64,000 bases of DNA from FEN-299 sp963717945 (lineage in GTDB: Bacteria > Acidobacteriota > Vicinamibacteria > Vicinamibacterales > Fen-181), in contig CAVQXT010000001.1 of NCBI GenBank assembly GCA_963717945.1, positions 646,549 through 710,548 of the forward strand, in the 5' to 3' direction. The translations under genes were made by a program, and so were the position numbers. This document shows, in pieces, positions 12,615 through 22,208 of this stretch (positions are counted from its first letter, which is position 1; each line of letters opens with the position of its first letter). The notes beneath the pieces were generated by a model. The model was not told the origin of the DNA and made no database searches. It was given only the letters and a program-made list of their open reading frames with translations.

Positions 12615-13088
12615 ATGTCAATCAAGGACCAACTGCTGAAGAGGTTCGAGGAAGAGATCCGCGTGCTCGAGCACGAGCTGCGCAGCGAGCTGCCCAAGGA
12701 GATCCGCCGCGCGCGGGAGCTCGGCGACCTGAGCGAGAACGCCGAGTACCACGCCGCCAAGGAGCGCCAGCGGCTCGTCGAGGCGCGGATCGGGATGCTC
12801 AAGAAGCGCGTGGGCGAGATCTCCCTGCTCAACCTCGACAAGCTGCCGGCCGACAAGGTCGGCCTCGGCTCGATCGTCGACGTGACCGACGGCGGAGGCG
12901 AGACCATCACCTACCGGCTGGTGATGCCCGAGGATGCCGACCCGAGCAAGGGACTCATCTCGCCGGGTTCGCCGATCGGCCGCGCGCTTCTCAACAAGGA
13001 GCCTGGCGACCAGGTCACCGTGCAGGCGCCCAACGGCGTGCGCCACCTCGAGATCGTCAAGCTCGTCACCATTTACGACGTCGTATGA
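12615..13088 (+). CDS. greA: Transcription elongation factor GreA
   Basis: Binds the secondary channel of RNA polymerase and stimulates cleavage of backtracked RNA. The 157 residues match GreA length. The N-terminal coiled coil carries the tip motif ELGDLSENAEYHAAKERQ with the acidic catalytic residues, and the C-terminal FKBP-like domain ends ISPGSPIGRALLNKEPGDQVTVQAPNG. Translation is assigned to MSIKDQLLKRFEEE; the frame stays open another 105 bp upstream but that part is low-complexity Arg/Pro. The next gene starts 20 bp downstream. Confidence 0.95.
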   Translation: MSIKDQLLKRFEEEIRVLEHELRSELPKEIRRARELGDLSENAEYHAAKERQRLVEARIGMLKKRVGEISLLNLDKLPADKVGLGSIVDVTDGGGETITYRLVMPEDADPSKGLISPGSPIGRALLNKEPGDQVTVQAPNGVRHLEIVKLVTIYDVV

Positions 13089-13107
13089 CAGGCCTGGGTC
13101 CTCGCCC

Positions 13108-14619
13108 GTGACCGGCCCGCCCGCGGCCTCCCGCCTGGCCTACTCGCCACAGCTGCGCACCGCGCTGGTGCTGACCGGCAGCGGGACGGCCGGCGCCTAC
13201 CACGCCGGCGTCCTGCGCGCGTTCCAGGAGGCCGGCGTGAAGGTCGACCTGGTGGCCGGCACCGGGATGGGCGCCGTCTCCGCGCTGTTCTCCGCCATCG
13301 ACGGCGGCGCCAGGCTCTGGAGCCCGGACGGCTTGTGGCGGGCGCGCGCGGCCTCCCGCTACTACCGGGTTCGCGCGGCGATTCGCATAGGCGCCTGGGC
13401 GCTCGCCGGTTCGCTGTCGGTGGTGCTGCTGCCGCTGCTCGCGATGGTCGCGGGGCTGGTGGTGTACCCGGTGGCGTTCCTGCTGCGGCTGCTCGGCGCG
13501 CCGTCGGGCGGCTCGCTCTCGCGCGGCTACACGTCGCTCGTCGACACGCTGTTCGACCCCGGGTTCCTGCCCTCGGTTCTGCCGCGCGCCTTCGTGCTCT
13601 CGCTCGTCCTGGTGGTCGCGACGCTCGCGGTGCTGGCGGTCGTCGCGTTCGTGCGCGGCTGGGGCAAGAGGCGCGACGAGGCGCCGATCTGGTGGCGCAT
13701 CATCGGTGCCCCGCTCTCCTCGTCGGTCGCCGCCCGCGCGGTGCTCGAGTCGCTGTGGCAGCTGGTGGGCGGGGCTGCGGGCGCCCGCCGGCCCGGCCCG
13801 GTCGAGCTCAGCCGCGCCTACACCGAGTTGCTGCGCGACAACATCGGGCAGCCGGGTTTCCGCGAGCTGCTGCTGACGGTCCACGACCTCGACATGCGGC
13901 GCGACCTGGTGTTCGCGCTCGTCGGCGATCGCTACCGTCGGGACTTCTTCCGCGCGAGCGAGGCGGCCGGCGGCGATCGTCGCCTGGGCGAGGGATTCGA
14001 CCTGGCCGGCGTCAGCCGCGACCACCTGGTCGGCGCGGTCCGGGCCGCCGTGACGCTGCCGGTGGCCACCGAGGTTCAGCTGATGGGTTTTCCGCCCGAG
14101 AGTTTCTGGTGCGGCGAGACTCACCGCGTGGCGTCCCGCCCGGGCGCGGTGGACCGCATCCTGTCGGAACTTCCGCTCGCGGGTGTCGAACAGGTGATCA
14201 TCGTGTCGGCCTTTCCCGAGCTCGACGGGCCGCACCGGCTGACCGTGCCGCGCAGCGACTGGCGAGGCCGCCTGAGCGACTACGTGGCCGGCGCCGACGC
14301 CGCCGCCCTGAGGTCGGCCGCCGCCGCGGCCGGCTCGTTCCGCGGTGTCTATCTCGTCAGCCCGGCCTACAATCCGCTCGGCCCGCTCGATGTGGCCGGC
14401 GGCTACGACCAGCGTTCCGACCGCGTCATGACGCTTGGCGAGCTCGTGGATCGGGGGTACCAGGACGCCTACCGCGAGTTCATCGACCCGGTGCTCGGGG
14501 CCAGCGGCGAGCGGCTGGACCTGGCCGGCGCGACGCCCGGATGGGCGGGCGGGTCGAGCCCCGACGACGCCGCCGACAACCCGGCGCCCGTTGGCGGGCC
14601 GGCGCCGCAAGACCTGTGA
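13108..14619 (+). CDS. Patatin-like membrane protein lacking the catalytic serine
   Basis: 503 residues with a patatin-type N-terminus: LVLTGSGTAGAYHAGVLRAFQEAGV resembles the oxyanion-hole block, and VDLVAGTGMGAVSALFSA sits where patatins have GxSxG. Here residue 53, the nucleophile position, is Gly (G-T-G-M-G). No DG[GA] motif for the catalytic Asp is visible; the nearest stretch reads WCGETHRV. Two hydrophobic segments follow, at about residues 95-130 and 165-190, suggesting membrane insertion of the middle region. It is therefore probably a non-hydrolytic patatin relative. It starts at GTG, 19 bp after greA, and ends 16 bp before the next gene. Confidence 0.7.
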   Translation: MTGPPAASRLAYSPQLRTALVLTGSGTAGAYHAGVLRAFQEAGVKVDLVAGTGMGAVSALFSAIDGGARLWSPDGLWRARAASRYYRVRAAIRIGAWALAGSLSVVLLPLLAMVAGLVVYPVAFLLRLLGAPSGGSLSRGYTSLVDTLFDPGFLPSVLPRAFVLSLVLVVATLAVLAVVAFVRGWGKRRDEAPIWWRIIGAPLSSSVAARAVLESLWQLVGGAAGARRPGPVELSRAYTELLRDNIGQPGFRELLLTVHDLDMRRDLVFALVGDRYRRDFFRASEAAGGDRRLGEGFDLAGVSRDHLVGAVRAAVTLPVATEVQLMGFPPESFWCGETHRVASRPGAVDRILSELPLAGVEQVIIVSAFPELDGPHRLTVPRSDWRGRLSDYVAGADAAALRSAAAAAGSFRGVYLVSPAYNPLGPLDVAGGYDQRSDRVMTLGELVDRGYQDAYREFIDPVLGASGERLDLAGATPGWAGGSSPDDAADNPAPVGGPAPQDL

Positions 14620-14635
14620 AGAGGGGACCTGACGC

Positions 14636-15805
14636 ATGAAGACCAGGGGGCTCTCGACCGAGTTGATTCATCGGGGTGAGGACGTGCCGCTGCACGCCGA
14701 CTCGGTGAACGTGCCGATCTACGAGACGACGACGTTCCTGTTCGAGAGCGCGGACGAAGTGCGGCGCTACCAGGAAGGGCGGGTCGACAAGTACCTGTAT
14801 TCCCGGTACGCGAACCCGACGATCGTCGTCACCGAGCAGAAGATCGCCGCGCTCGACCACGCCGAGGCGGCGCTGGTCTTCGCCTCGGGCATGGCCGCGA
14901 CGGCGACCATCCTCTGGACGTTCCTGCGTCCGGGCGACCAGCTGCTCTGCAGCTCCGCGATCTACGGCGGGACGTTCCACCTCGTGAACGAGGTCCTGAG
15001 CCGGTTCGGCGTCGACGTCCGGTTCGCGACGCTCGAGGAGTTCGCCGAGCCCGAGGCGCTCATCGGGGATCGGACGCGGCTCTGCTGGTTCGAGTCGCCC
15101 ATCAACCCGACGCTCCGCTGCCTGGACGTGGCGCGGGTCGCGAAGGCCTGCCGCGCGAAGGGGGTGCTGAGCGTGCTCGACAACACGTTCGCCAGCCCCG
15201 TCAACCAGCAGCCGCTCGCGCTCGGCGTGGACCTGGCCATGCAGAGCGCGACCAAGTACCTGAACGGCCATTCCGACGTGACCGGCGGCGCCGTCACCGG
15301 CTCCCGCGCGCTGCTGCAGCAGATCGACCTGATGCGCCGCTATCTCGGCGGGGTCATGGACCCGCTGGCGGCCTTCGCGCTCTCGCGCGGCCTCAAGACG
15401 CTGCCGATCCGCATGGCCCGCCACAACCGCTCGGCCGAGGCGGCCGCCCGCTTCCTCGACGGGGATCCCCGCGTCACGCGCGTCTTCTACCCGGGGCTGG
15501 AGTCGCACCCGGACCACGCGGTGGCGCGCGCCCAGATGACGGGATTCGGGGGGATGGTGACGTTCGAGGTGCCCGACGGGCTGCCGGGGGCGTCGCGCGT
15601 CTTCGACCGGCTCCAGGTGATTCGCCGGGCGACCAGCCTGGGCGGCGTCGACAGCCTGGTCAGCCTGCCGGTGCTCACCTCGCACTACAACTACAGCGAC
15701 GAGGATCTCGCGCGCGCCGGCGTGACCGCGGGGATGCTGAGGGTGTCGATCGGCCTCGAGGACGAGGCGGACCTCATCGCCGACCTGGACCAGGCGCTGC
15801 GGTAG
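14636..15805 (+). CDS. Cys/Met metabolism PLP-dependent enzyme (cystathionine gamma-synthase/lyase type)
   Basis: Fold-type I PLP enzyme of the trans-sulfuration family, 389 residues. Motifs include YSRYANPT, the substrate/PLP block ALVFASGMAA, DNTFASPVNQQPLALGVDL and the Schiff-base lysine in MQSATKYLNGHSDVTGG, then the C-terminal RRATSLGGVDSLVSLP. These place it among cystathionine gamma-synthase, gamma-lyase, beta-lyase and methionine gamma-lyase; the precise reaction cannot be separated by eye, and no met or cys genes lie alongside. It overlaps the convergent DHH gene by 32 bp at the 3' end. Confidence 0.88.
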   Translation: MKTRGLSTELIHRGEDVPLHADSVNVPIYETTTFLFESADEVRRYQEGRVDKYLYSRYANPTIVVTEQKIAALDHAEAALVFASGMAATATILWTFLRPGDQLLCSSAIYGGTFHLVNEVLSRFGVDVRFATLEEFAEPEALIGDRTRLCWFESPINPTLRCLDVARVAKACRAKGVLSVLDNTFASPVNQQPLALGVDLAMQSATKYLNGHSDVTGGAVTGSRALLQQIDLMRRYLGGVMDPLAAFALSRGLKTLPIRMARHNRSAEAAARFLDGDPRVTRVFYPGLESHPDHAVARAQMTGFGGMVTFEVPDGLPGASRVFDRLQVIRRATSLGGVDSLVSLPVLTSHYNYSDEDLARAGVTAGMLRVSIGLEDEADLIADLDQALR

Positions 15806-17231
15806 GCGCCGCCGCAGTCTCGCGCCGCTTCTCCGGTCCCTGATGCTCGCGAAGGAACTGGACCGTCAGGTCGAGCAGGCGCTGGCTGACATCCGGCCCC
15901 TCGATCGCCCCGAACTGATCGCGGAACGCCGCCACCGGCACCACCGCCTTGGCCATCGACCGGTGCCCCCCCGCGCTGCCCATCGAGGAGAAGTACTGGC
16001 GCGCCCACTCCCCGGCGTTCCGGGAGTAGCCCAGGTTCCTGATCGACACGACAAGCATGTCGTTCACCACGCCGCCGACGATCGTCCACCGGATGTCTTC
16101 CATCTGCAGGAAGAAGTCGGCGACGTAGGCGATCAGGTCTTCCCGCGGCGTCCGCCCCATGAACGCGCAGAACACCTGGTCCTCCCGCCGGCCCGCCTCG
16201 AGGGCCTTCATCACGAACTCGAGGCGCTCGTGGGTGATTTCCGCCCCTTCCATCTTCCGGATCAGCGTGGCGTCGGACAGGGGATAGAGAAACGAGAACG
16301 CCTCGAGGTCGACGCGGTTGGCCTGCCGGTTGAAGAAGAGCGTGTCGGACTTGATGGCGTAGAGCAGCGCGGTGGCCGTGCGCTCCGAGATGCTGACGTC
16401 GACCGCGCGCAGGTGCTCGGTCATGATCGTCGACGTCGACCCGTAGTCCGGCCGGATGTCCTTGAACACCGCGACGTAGCCGGACCGCAACGGGTGATGG
16501 TCGATCACCAGGTCGACTTTGCCGAACAGCTCGCCGAAATAATGCGGCTGCACGTCGACCATGGCCACGCGGTCGAACTCGCCCAGCGAGGCCGGCGTGA
16601 CCGCCTCCACCTGGATGTCCAGCAGGCTGGCCATCCGCAGGTTCTCGGGCCTGGTCACCCCCTGCAGCGTGCCCAGGATGGCGGTGGCCTTGGTCCGGCG
16701 CAGGATGCTGCGCAGGGCGAGGCCGCTCGCCATCGCGTCCGGGTCCGGGTCGTTGTGGAGCAGGATCAGCACGCGGTCGGCGTCGGCGAAGTAGCGCTGG
16801 TACTGCTGGACCCGGGCCCGCGTCAGCGACCGGCCGATCTCGGTGACCAGCGGGCCGCCGAACAGCTCCGACAGGGTGAGGTAGAAGATGTCCGGGAAGG
16901 CGCTCCTGAGGTCGTCCGCGCGCCGGGCGTCGGCGTCGAGGCCCAGCACGTAGACCAGCGTGGCCCCGGCATCGCTGATCGCCGCCAGCGTCTTCTTGAG
17001 GCCGGGCCGGCGGTGGTCCTCGACGATGACGCAGTCGGTGGGGGAGAGCTCGGCCTTGAGATAGGTGTCGGTCCGGTTGGCGTTCCCGACAGACACGTCG
17101 ATGCCGGCCTCGTGCAGCCGGCGCGCCAGCGGGCGGCTCTCGACGAGGAACGAGGTCTGGAAGCTGGCGGCCATGGCCGTCTCCAGCATCCGCACGACGA
17201 ATTCGGTCTGACAAACGCCCAGGCACTTCAT
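15774..17231 (-). CDS. DHH-family phosphoesterase with N-terminal Rossmann-like domain
   Basis: 485 residues. Residues 1-120 look like a nucleotide-binding RCK/TrkA-N type domain (VCQTEFVVRMLETAM, VIVEDHRRPGLKKTL, GATLVYVLGLD). The DHH domain follows: LLHNDPDPDAMASGLAL (manganese-binding DxD), VAMVDVQ and VIDHHPLRSGY, with a DHHA1 domain ending GSAGGHRSMAKAVVP. Such enzymes degrade nanoRNA, pAp or cyclic dinucleotide products; NrnA-like or GdpP-like activity is possible. The Rossmann-like front domain is not part of classical NrnA. A 15-codon ORF with AGGAGG lies immediately upstream and overlaps this start as ATGA. Confidence 0.85.
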   Translation of the reverse strand: MKCLGVCQTEFVVRMLETAMAASFQTSFLVESRPLARRLHEAGIDVSVGNANRTDTYLKAELSPTDCVIVEDHRRPGLKKTLAAISDAGATLVYVLGLDADARRADDLRSAFPDIFYLTLSELFGGPLVTEIGRSLTRARVQQYQRYFADADRVLILLHNDPDPDAMASGLALRSILRRTKATAILGTLQGVTRPENLRMASLLDIQVEAVTPASLGEFDRVAMVDVQPHYFGELFGKVDLVIDHHPLRSGYVAVFKDIRPDYGSTSTIMTEHLRAVDVSISERTATALLYAIKSDTLFFNRQANRVDLEAFSFLYPLSDATLIRKMEGAEITHERLEFVMKALEAGRREDQVFCAFMGRTPREDLIAYVADFFLQMEDIRWTIVGGVVNDMLVVSIRNLGYSRNAGEWARQYFSSMGSAGGHRSMAKAVVPVAAFRDQFGAIEGPDVSQRLLDLTVQFLREHQGPEKRRETAAAPTAAPGPGRR

Positions 17232-17275
17232 CGTGCGGCCAGCGTCGCCCCGTCGACAGTGAGGGAACGGTCCAT
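17228..17275 (-). CDS. Possible 15-codon upstream ORF coupled to the DHH gene
   Basis: An ATG with a perfect AGGAGG 9 bp upstream opens a 15-residue ORF (MDRSLTVDGATLAAR) whose TGA overlaps the DHH start codon as ATGA. The DHH gene itself has no comparable ribosome-binding site, so translational coupling is plausible. Against this, a TATAAT sequence directly precedes AGGAGG; if it were the -10, the transcript would start after the Shine-Dalgarno. No homology can be judged at this length. Confidence 0.35.
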   Translation of the reverse strand: MDRSLTVDGATLAAR

Positions 17276-17341
17276 TCGCGCCAACCTCCTATTATACTCA
17301 AAGCAGGCCGCGCGTTCGGCGCGCCGGGTCGGGGGCTGCAG

Positions 17342-18306
17342 ATGAGGACGTCACTCGGTGTGGGTGCGGTCGTCCTGGTGTCGTGCGCCGCCGCGGGGGT
17401 TCTCGCGGCCGGGGCGGGCCAGCGTACGTTCCGGAGCGGCGTGGACATGGTGACGTTCGGCGTCACCGTCGCCGACCGGAAGGGGACGTATCTCACCGGC
17501 CTCTCGGAAGGGGACTTCGAGGTCTACGAGGACGGGCAGAAACAGACGCTGCAGTTCTTCGTGCCCTGCGACGCGCAGACAGGCCGCGACGCCGGGCCGC
17601 GGGCACAGGCGGAGTTGCACCTCGGCGCGCTGCTCGACATCAGCGGGAGCATGGAGGCGGACCTGCAGTTCGCCCGCGGCGCGGCGATCAAGTTCCTCGG
17701 ATCGCGGCCCGAGGCGCGGGACTTCACGCTCGTCGATTTCGAGACCGAGGTCCGGGTGTCGCGCTACGACCAGTCCGAGTTCGGCCGGCTCGTCGAGCGG
17801 ATCCGGAGCCGCCGGGCCGAGGGGAACACCGCGCTCTGGGACGCGACCGGCGTCTACCTCGACACCGCCTCCCGCCAGGAGGGGCGCAAGGTCCTGGTGC
17901 TCTACACCGACGGCGGCGACAACGCGAGCAGCCTCCCGTTCGCCGACTTGATCAACCTGCTGAAGGCCTCCGACGTCACGGTCCACGCCATCGGCCTGGT
18001 CCAGCACCAGCCGGTTCCCGCCCTACTCGACCTGCGCACGAGGCTCCAGCGCATCGCCGAGATGACCGGCGGGCAGGCGTTCTTCCCGGTGTCGGTGCGC
18101 GACCTCGACCGGGCTTACGCCCAGGTCGCCGCCGAGATCGACGCCCAGTATGCCCTCGGCTACATCTCGACCAACACGAAGACCGACGGGACGTGGCGGA
18201 AGGTCGAGATCCGGGTGACGGGCCCGGGGCTCGCCGGCCTCAAGATCCGCACGCGGCCCGGGTACTTCGCCCCGCGGAAGCCGTCCGCGCGCGTGCCGGG
18301 GGCGTG

Positions 18307-18307
<1 letters not shown>
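17342..18307 (+). CDS. Secreted VWFA-related Acidobacterial domain protein
   Basis: 321 residues with an N-terminal signal segment (GVGAVVLVSCAAAGVLAAGAG) and the family opening FRSGVDMVTFGVTVADRKGTYLTGLSEGDFEVYEDGQKQTLQFF. The VWA domain has an intact first metal-site motif, DISGSM, and a later TDGGDN. The C-terminus, YALGYISTN and IRTRPGYFAP, is typical of TIGR03436 proteins. It lies divergently from the DHH gene; a TATACT at 17293-17298 may be its -10. Its stop overlaps the uvrB start by one base, so the two are probably co-transcribed. The biological role is unknown. Confidence 0.85.
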
Positions 18308-20307
<2,000 letters not shown>

Positions 20308-20310
<3 letters not shown>

Positions 20311-20370
20311 GCCTTGAGCCCTGAGCCCTGAGCCTCTTGGCTTGAGTCTTGGGCCGTAGGCCGTGAGCCT
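20308..20370 (+). repeat. Nine-unit heptamer array beginning at the uvrB stop codon
   Basis: TGAGCCT, TGAGCCC, TGAGCCC and TGAGCCT run in phase from the uvrB stop, followed by diverged units (CTTGGCT, TGAGTCT, TGGGCCG, TAGGCCG) and a last TGAGCCT. The first TGA is the uvrB termination codon. The unit is the same as in the large array at 47989-48247. Confidence 0.85.
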
Positions 20371-20461
20371 CTGGACAGTTGCGCCAAGACGGGCGACTAT
20401 ATGAGATCATGAGGGGGCGTTCACCTTCCGGCGAAGGTGCGCATCCTCCAAGGAGGGCGTC

Positions 20462-20734
20462 ATGAGCGACGAGAGCGGCAATGCCGGGAAGATCCTGACG
20501 GCCTTTGTCCTCGGGGCGGCGGCGGGGGCGGCGGTGGCGCTGCTGTTCGCGCCGGCCGCCGGCAAGGAGACCCGTGAGTTCCTGACCGAGAAGGCCCGCG
20601 AAGGCCGCGACAAGGCCGCCGAGGCCGCCCGGCAGACGCGGGAGGCCCTGGCGCGGCAGCGCGAGACGATCAGCGGCGCGATCGAGCGCGGCCGCGACGC
20701 CTACCGGGAGGCCCGCGAGAAGGAGACCGCGTGA
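20462..20734 (+). CDS. YtxH-type small membrane-anchored protein
   Basis: 90 residues. A glycine/alanine-rich membrane segment at about residues 9-32 (ILTAFVLGAAAGAAVALLFA) is followed by PAAGKETREFL and a charged helix rich in Arg, Glu and Ala, the layout of YtxH/general-stress proteins. A strong AAGGAGGG Shine-Dalgarno lies 5 bp upstream. The next gene begins inside its stop codon (GTGA), so both proteins are likely made together. Molecular function is unknown; family members are associated with the envelope and stress. Confidence 0.75.
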   Translation: MSDESGNAGKILTAFVLGAAAGAAVALLFAPAAGKETREFLTEKAREGRDKAAEAARQTREALARQRETISGAIERGRDAYREAREKETA

Positions 20735-21156
20735 GCACGACGGCCGTGGTGCTGCTGGGTGTCATCGCCGTGGCCACGCTGGCCATGGCGGTCATCCAGG
20801 TCGCGCTGATCGTCGTCGGCGTGCGTCTGGCCAGGCAGGTGCAGAACCTCGGCGCCCGGATCGAGCAGGACATCCAGCCGCTGGTCGCCAACGCGACGAC
20901 GGTGGCGGTCAACGCCGCTCGGGCGAGCGAGCTGGCGCTGGCGCAGGTCGAACGGGCCGACCGGGTCTTCTCCGACCTGGTGAAGCGCGTTGACGACACC
21001 AGCCGGCTCGTCCGGGGAGCCATCCTGGCCCCCGCGCGCGAAGGGCGTGCGATCCTCGCGGCCATCGGCGCGGCCGTCGGCGTCATCCGTGACACCCAGC
21101 GCACGCGACCGGCCGGGCAGAGCGCCGACGAGGACGATCCCCTGTTCATCGGGTGA
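20731..21156 (+). CDS. Hypothetical membrane-anchored protein with long helix
   Basis: 141 residues: a membrane segment at residues 5-33 (AVVLLGVIAVATLAMAV onward), then a predicted helical or coiled-coil stretch (RLARQVQNLGARIEQDIQPLVANATT) and a short acidic C-terminus EDDPLFIG. It resembles DUF948-type proteins that often accompany YtxH genes, but I recognise no specific family with certainty. The GTG start overlaps the YtxH stop by 4 bp, which supports a two-gene unit. Confidence 0.65.
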   Translation: MSTTAVVLLGVIAVATLAMAVIQVALIVVGVRLARQVQNLGARIEQDIQPLVANATTVAVNAARASELALAQVERADRVFSDLVKRVDDTSRLVRGAILAPAREGRAILAAIGAAVGVIRDTQRTRPAGQSADEDDPLFIG

Positions 21157-21286
21157 GACGAGGTGGCGCGGACGCCGTCCCCGGGCGTCCGCCGCGGCCT
21201 CGCCTCCGCTCCCAATCCGTCCCCTCCGCCCCCCGCCGCGTCCCACTCCCGCCAGCCATCCGCCCGACCCGGCCACCGAAAGAGAT

Positions 21287-21315
21287 TTGACGCGGGGGGC
21301 CGTCGGTGGTAGAAC
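21287..21315 (+). promoter_or_regulatory. Sigma70-type promoter for the 21365 gene
   Basis: TTGACG and TAGAAC are separated by exactly 17 bp, about 50 bp before the ATG. It is one of the better sigma70-type matches in the window and sits in the 208-bp gap after the membrane-protein pair. The rest of the gap holds no gene that I can support. Confidence 0.6.
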
Positions 21316-21364
21316 ACAGTCGCGTTGTCTCGAGGCCTGGTCTTCCTTCACTCGGGGAGTTGCT

Positions 21365-21916
21365 ATGAGACTGACGTGGATCCGTTGGATGGCCTTTCTG
21401 ATCGTTCTTCTCTCGGTTCTGGTTCTTCCCCCGGTGGCTCTCGCGCAGGATTCGAAGTCGGCGGCCCTCGCGCAGGAACTGACGGCCCTTCTCGACACGA
21501 AGAAGCTCGACGCGATCGCGGCGAAAGATCCGTCCGCTCCCGATCTGTTCGTGGCGGCTCTCTATTTCCCGGGGACCCAGCTGCTGGTCGCCTCGGCCCG
21601 TTACTCGGTGCCGGCGATCCTCAACGAGAAGCTCGCGAAGAAGGAGTACCGCGACATCTACACCGACCTCAACAGCGCGATGATCCCGGGCACCAACGTG
21701 CTCGTGATGGACATGGGCGCTGACGGCCTTCAGCCGAAGCGGGGGGAGACGCACGTCGACACGTGCGACATCGGGAACAAGTCCTTCCTGTTCGACGGCG
21801 ACTGGAAGCGGATGCAGATGGCGAGCGAAGAGGACTACAACAAGGCGTTCGCGGACGCCGACGCCCGGTACGCCAAGATGCTCTCCGCGCTCATCGCGCA
21901 GGCGAAGAAGCTGTAG
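21365..21916 (+). CDS. Hypothetical secreted protein
   Basis: 183 residues beginning with a clear signal peptide (RLTWIRWMAFLIVLLSVLVL, then PPVALAQ as a probable cleavage site). The mature part has alternating helices and strands (LAQELTALLDTKKLDAIAAK, LFVAALYFPGTQLLVASARY, DIYTDLNSAM) and one CDIG cysteine. I do not recognise the family. The ATG has GGGGAG about 5 bp upstream and a good promoter in front. It is the last gene before tRNA-Val on the other strand and appears monocistronic. Confidence 0.65.
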   Translation: MRLTWIRWMAFLIVLLSVLVLPPVALAQDSKSAALAQELTALLDTKKLDAIAAKDPSAPDLFVAALYFPGTQLLVASARYSVPAILNEKLAKKEYRDIYTDLNSAMIPGTNVLVMDMGADGLQPKRGETHVDTCDIGNKSFLFDGDWKRMQMASEEDYNKAFADADARYAKMLSALIAQAKKL

Positions 21917-21957
21917 GCGGTCGGAGACTGGCCGCGCAGGAGGCCCGGGGCGGGGAG

Positions 21958-22033
21958 TGGTGGGCACTACAGGATTCGAACCTGTGACCTCCTGCGTGTG
22001 AAGCAGGCGATCTAACCGCTGATCTAAGTGCCC
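21958..22033 (-). tRNA. tRNA-Val (anticodon CAC)
   Basis: On the minus strand the gene starts GGGCACT and its acceptor stem closes with AGTGCCC, followed by A and an encoded CCA. The anticodon stem CCTGC/GCAGG holds the loop TTCACAC, giving anticodon CAC for GUG codons. The T arm reads ACAGG-TTCGAAT-CCTGT. The total is 76 nt including CCA. GTG valine codons are common in this GC-rich genome. Confidence 0.95.
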
Positions 22034-22108
22034 GCCCGGACAGAACTCCAAGTCTAAACCAAGTCGGCCGCGCGGGACAACCCGCCGTGCCGGAATTGTG
22101 ACCGCGCA

Positions 22109-22208
22109 GCGCAGGGCTGAAGCCCTGCGCTATCTGAAGATTCCTGGCGACCCGTCGATGTGGGGCCGGCCTCCTGGTCGGCCGGGCACGCGAGCCAGAA
22201 GGCTCGCG
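22109..22208. repeat. Cluster of three GC-rich palindromes
   Basis: Three units stand between tRNA-Val and the citrate-synthase-like gene. The first, GCGCAGGGCT-GA-AGCCCTGCGC followed by TATCTG (22109-22136), belongs to a family also seen at 33.0 and 63.97 kb. The second is an imperfect GGCCGGCC/GGTCGGCC pair around a CCTCCT core. The third, CGCGAGCC-AGAA-GGCTCGCG (22189-22208), abuts the stop codon of the next gene and could end its transcription. Confidence 0.75.

Noticed and set aside
17291..17298. TATAAT (minus) overlapping TATACT (plus) as promoters for the divergent DHH and VWFA genes.
   Set aside because: Neither has a -35 box at proper spacing; the minus-strand one would also exclude the AGGAGG ribosome-binding site. 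Mentioned in gene entries but not called as separate promoters.
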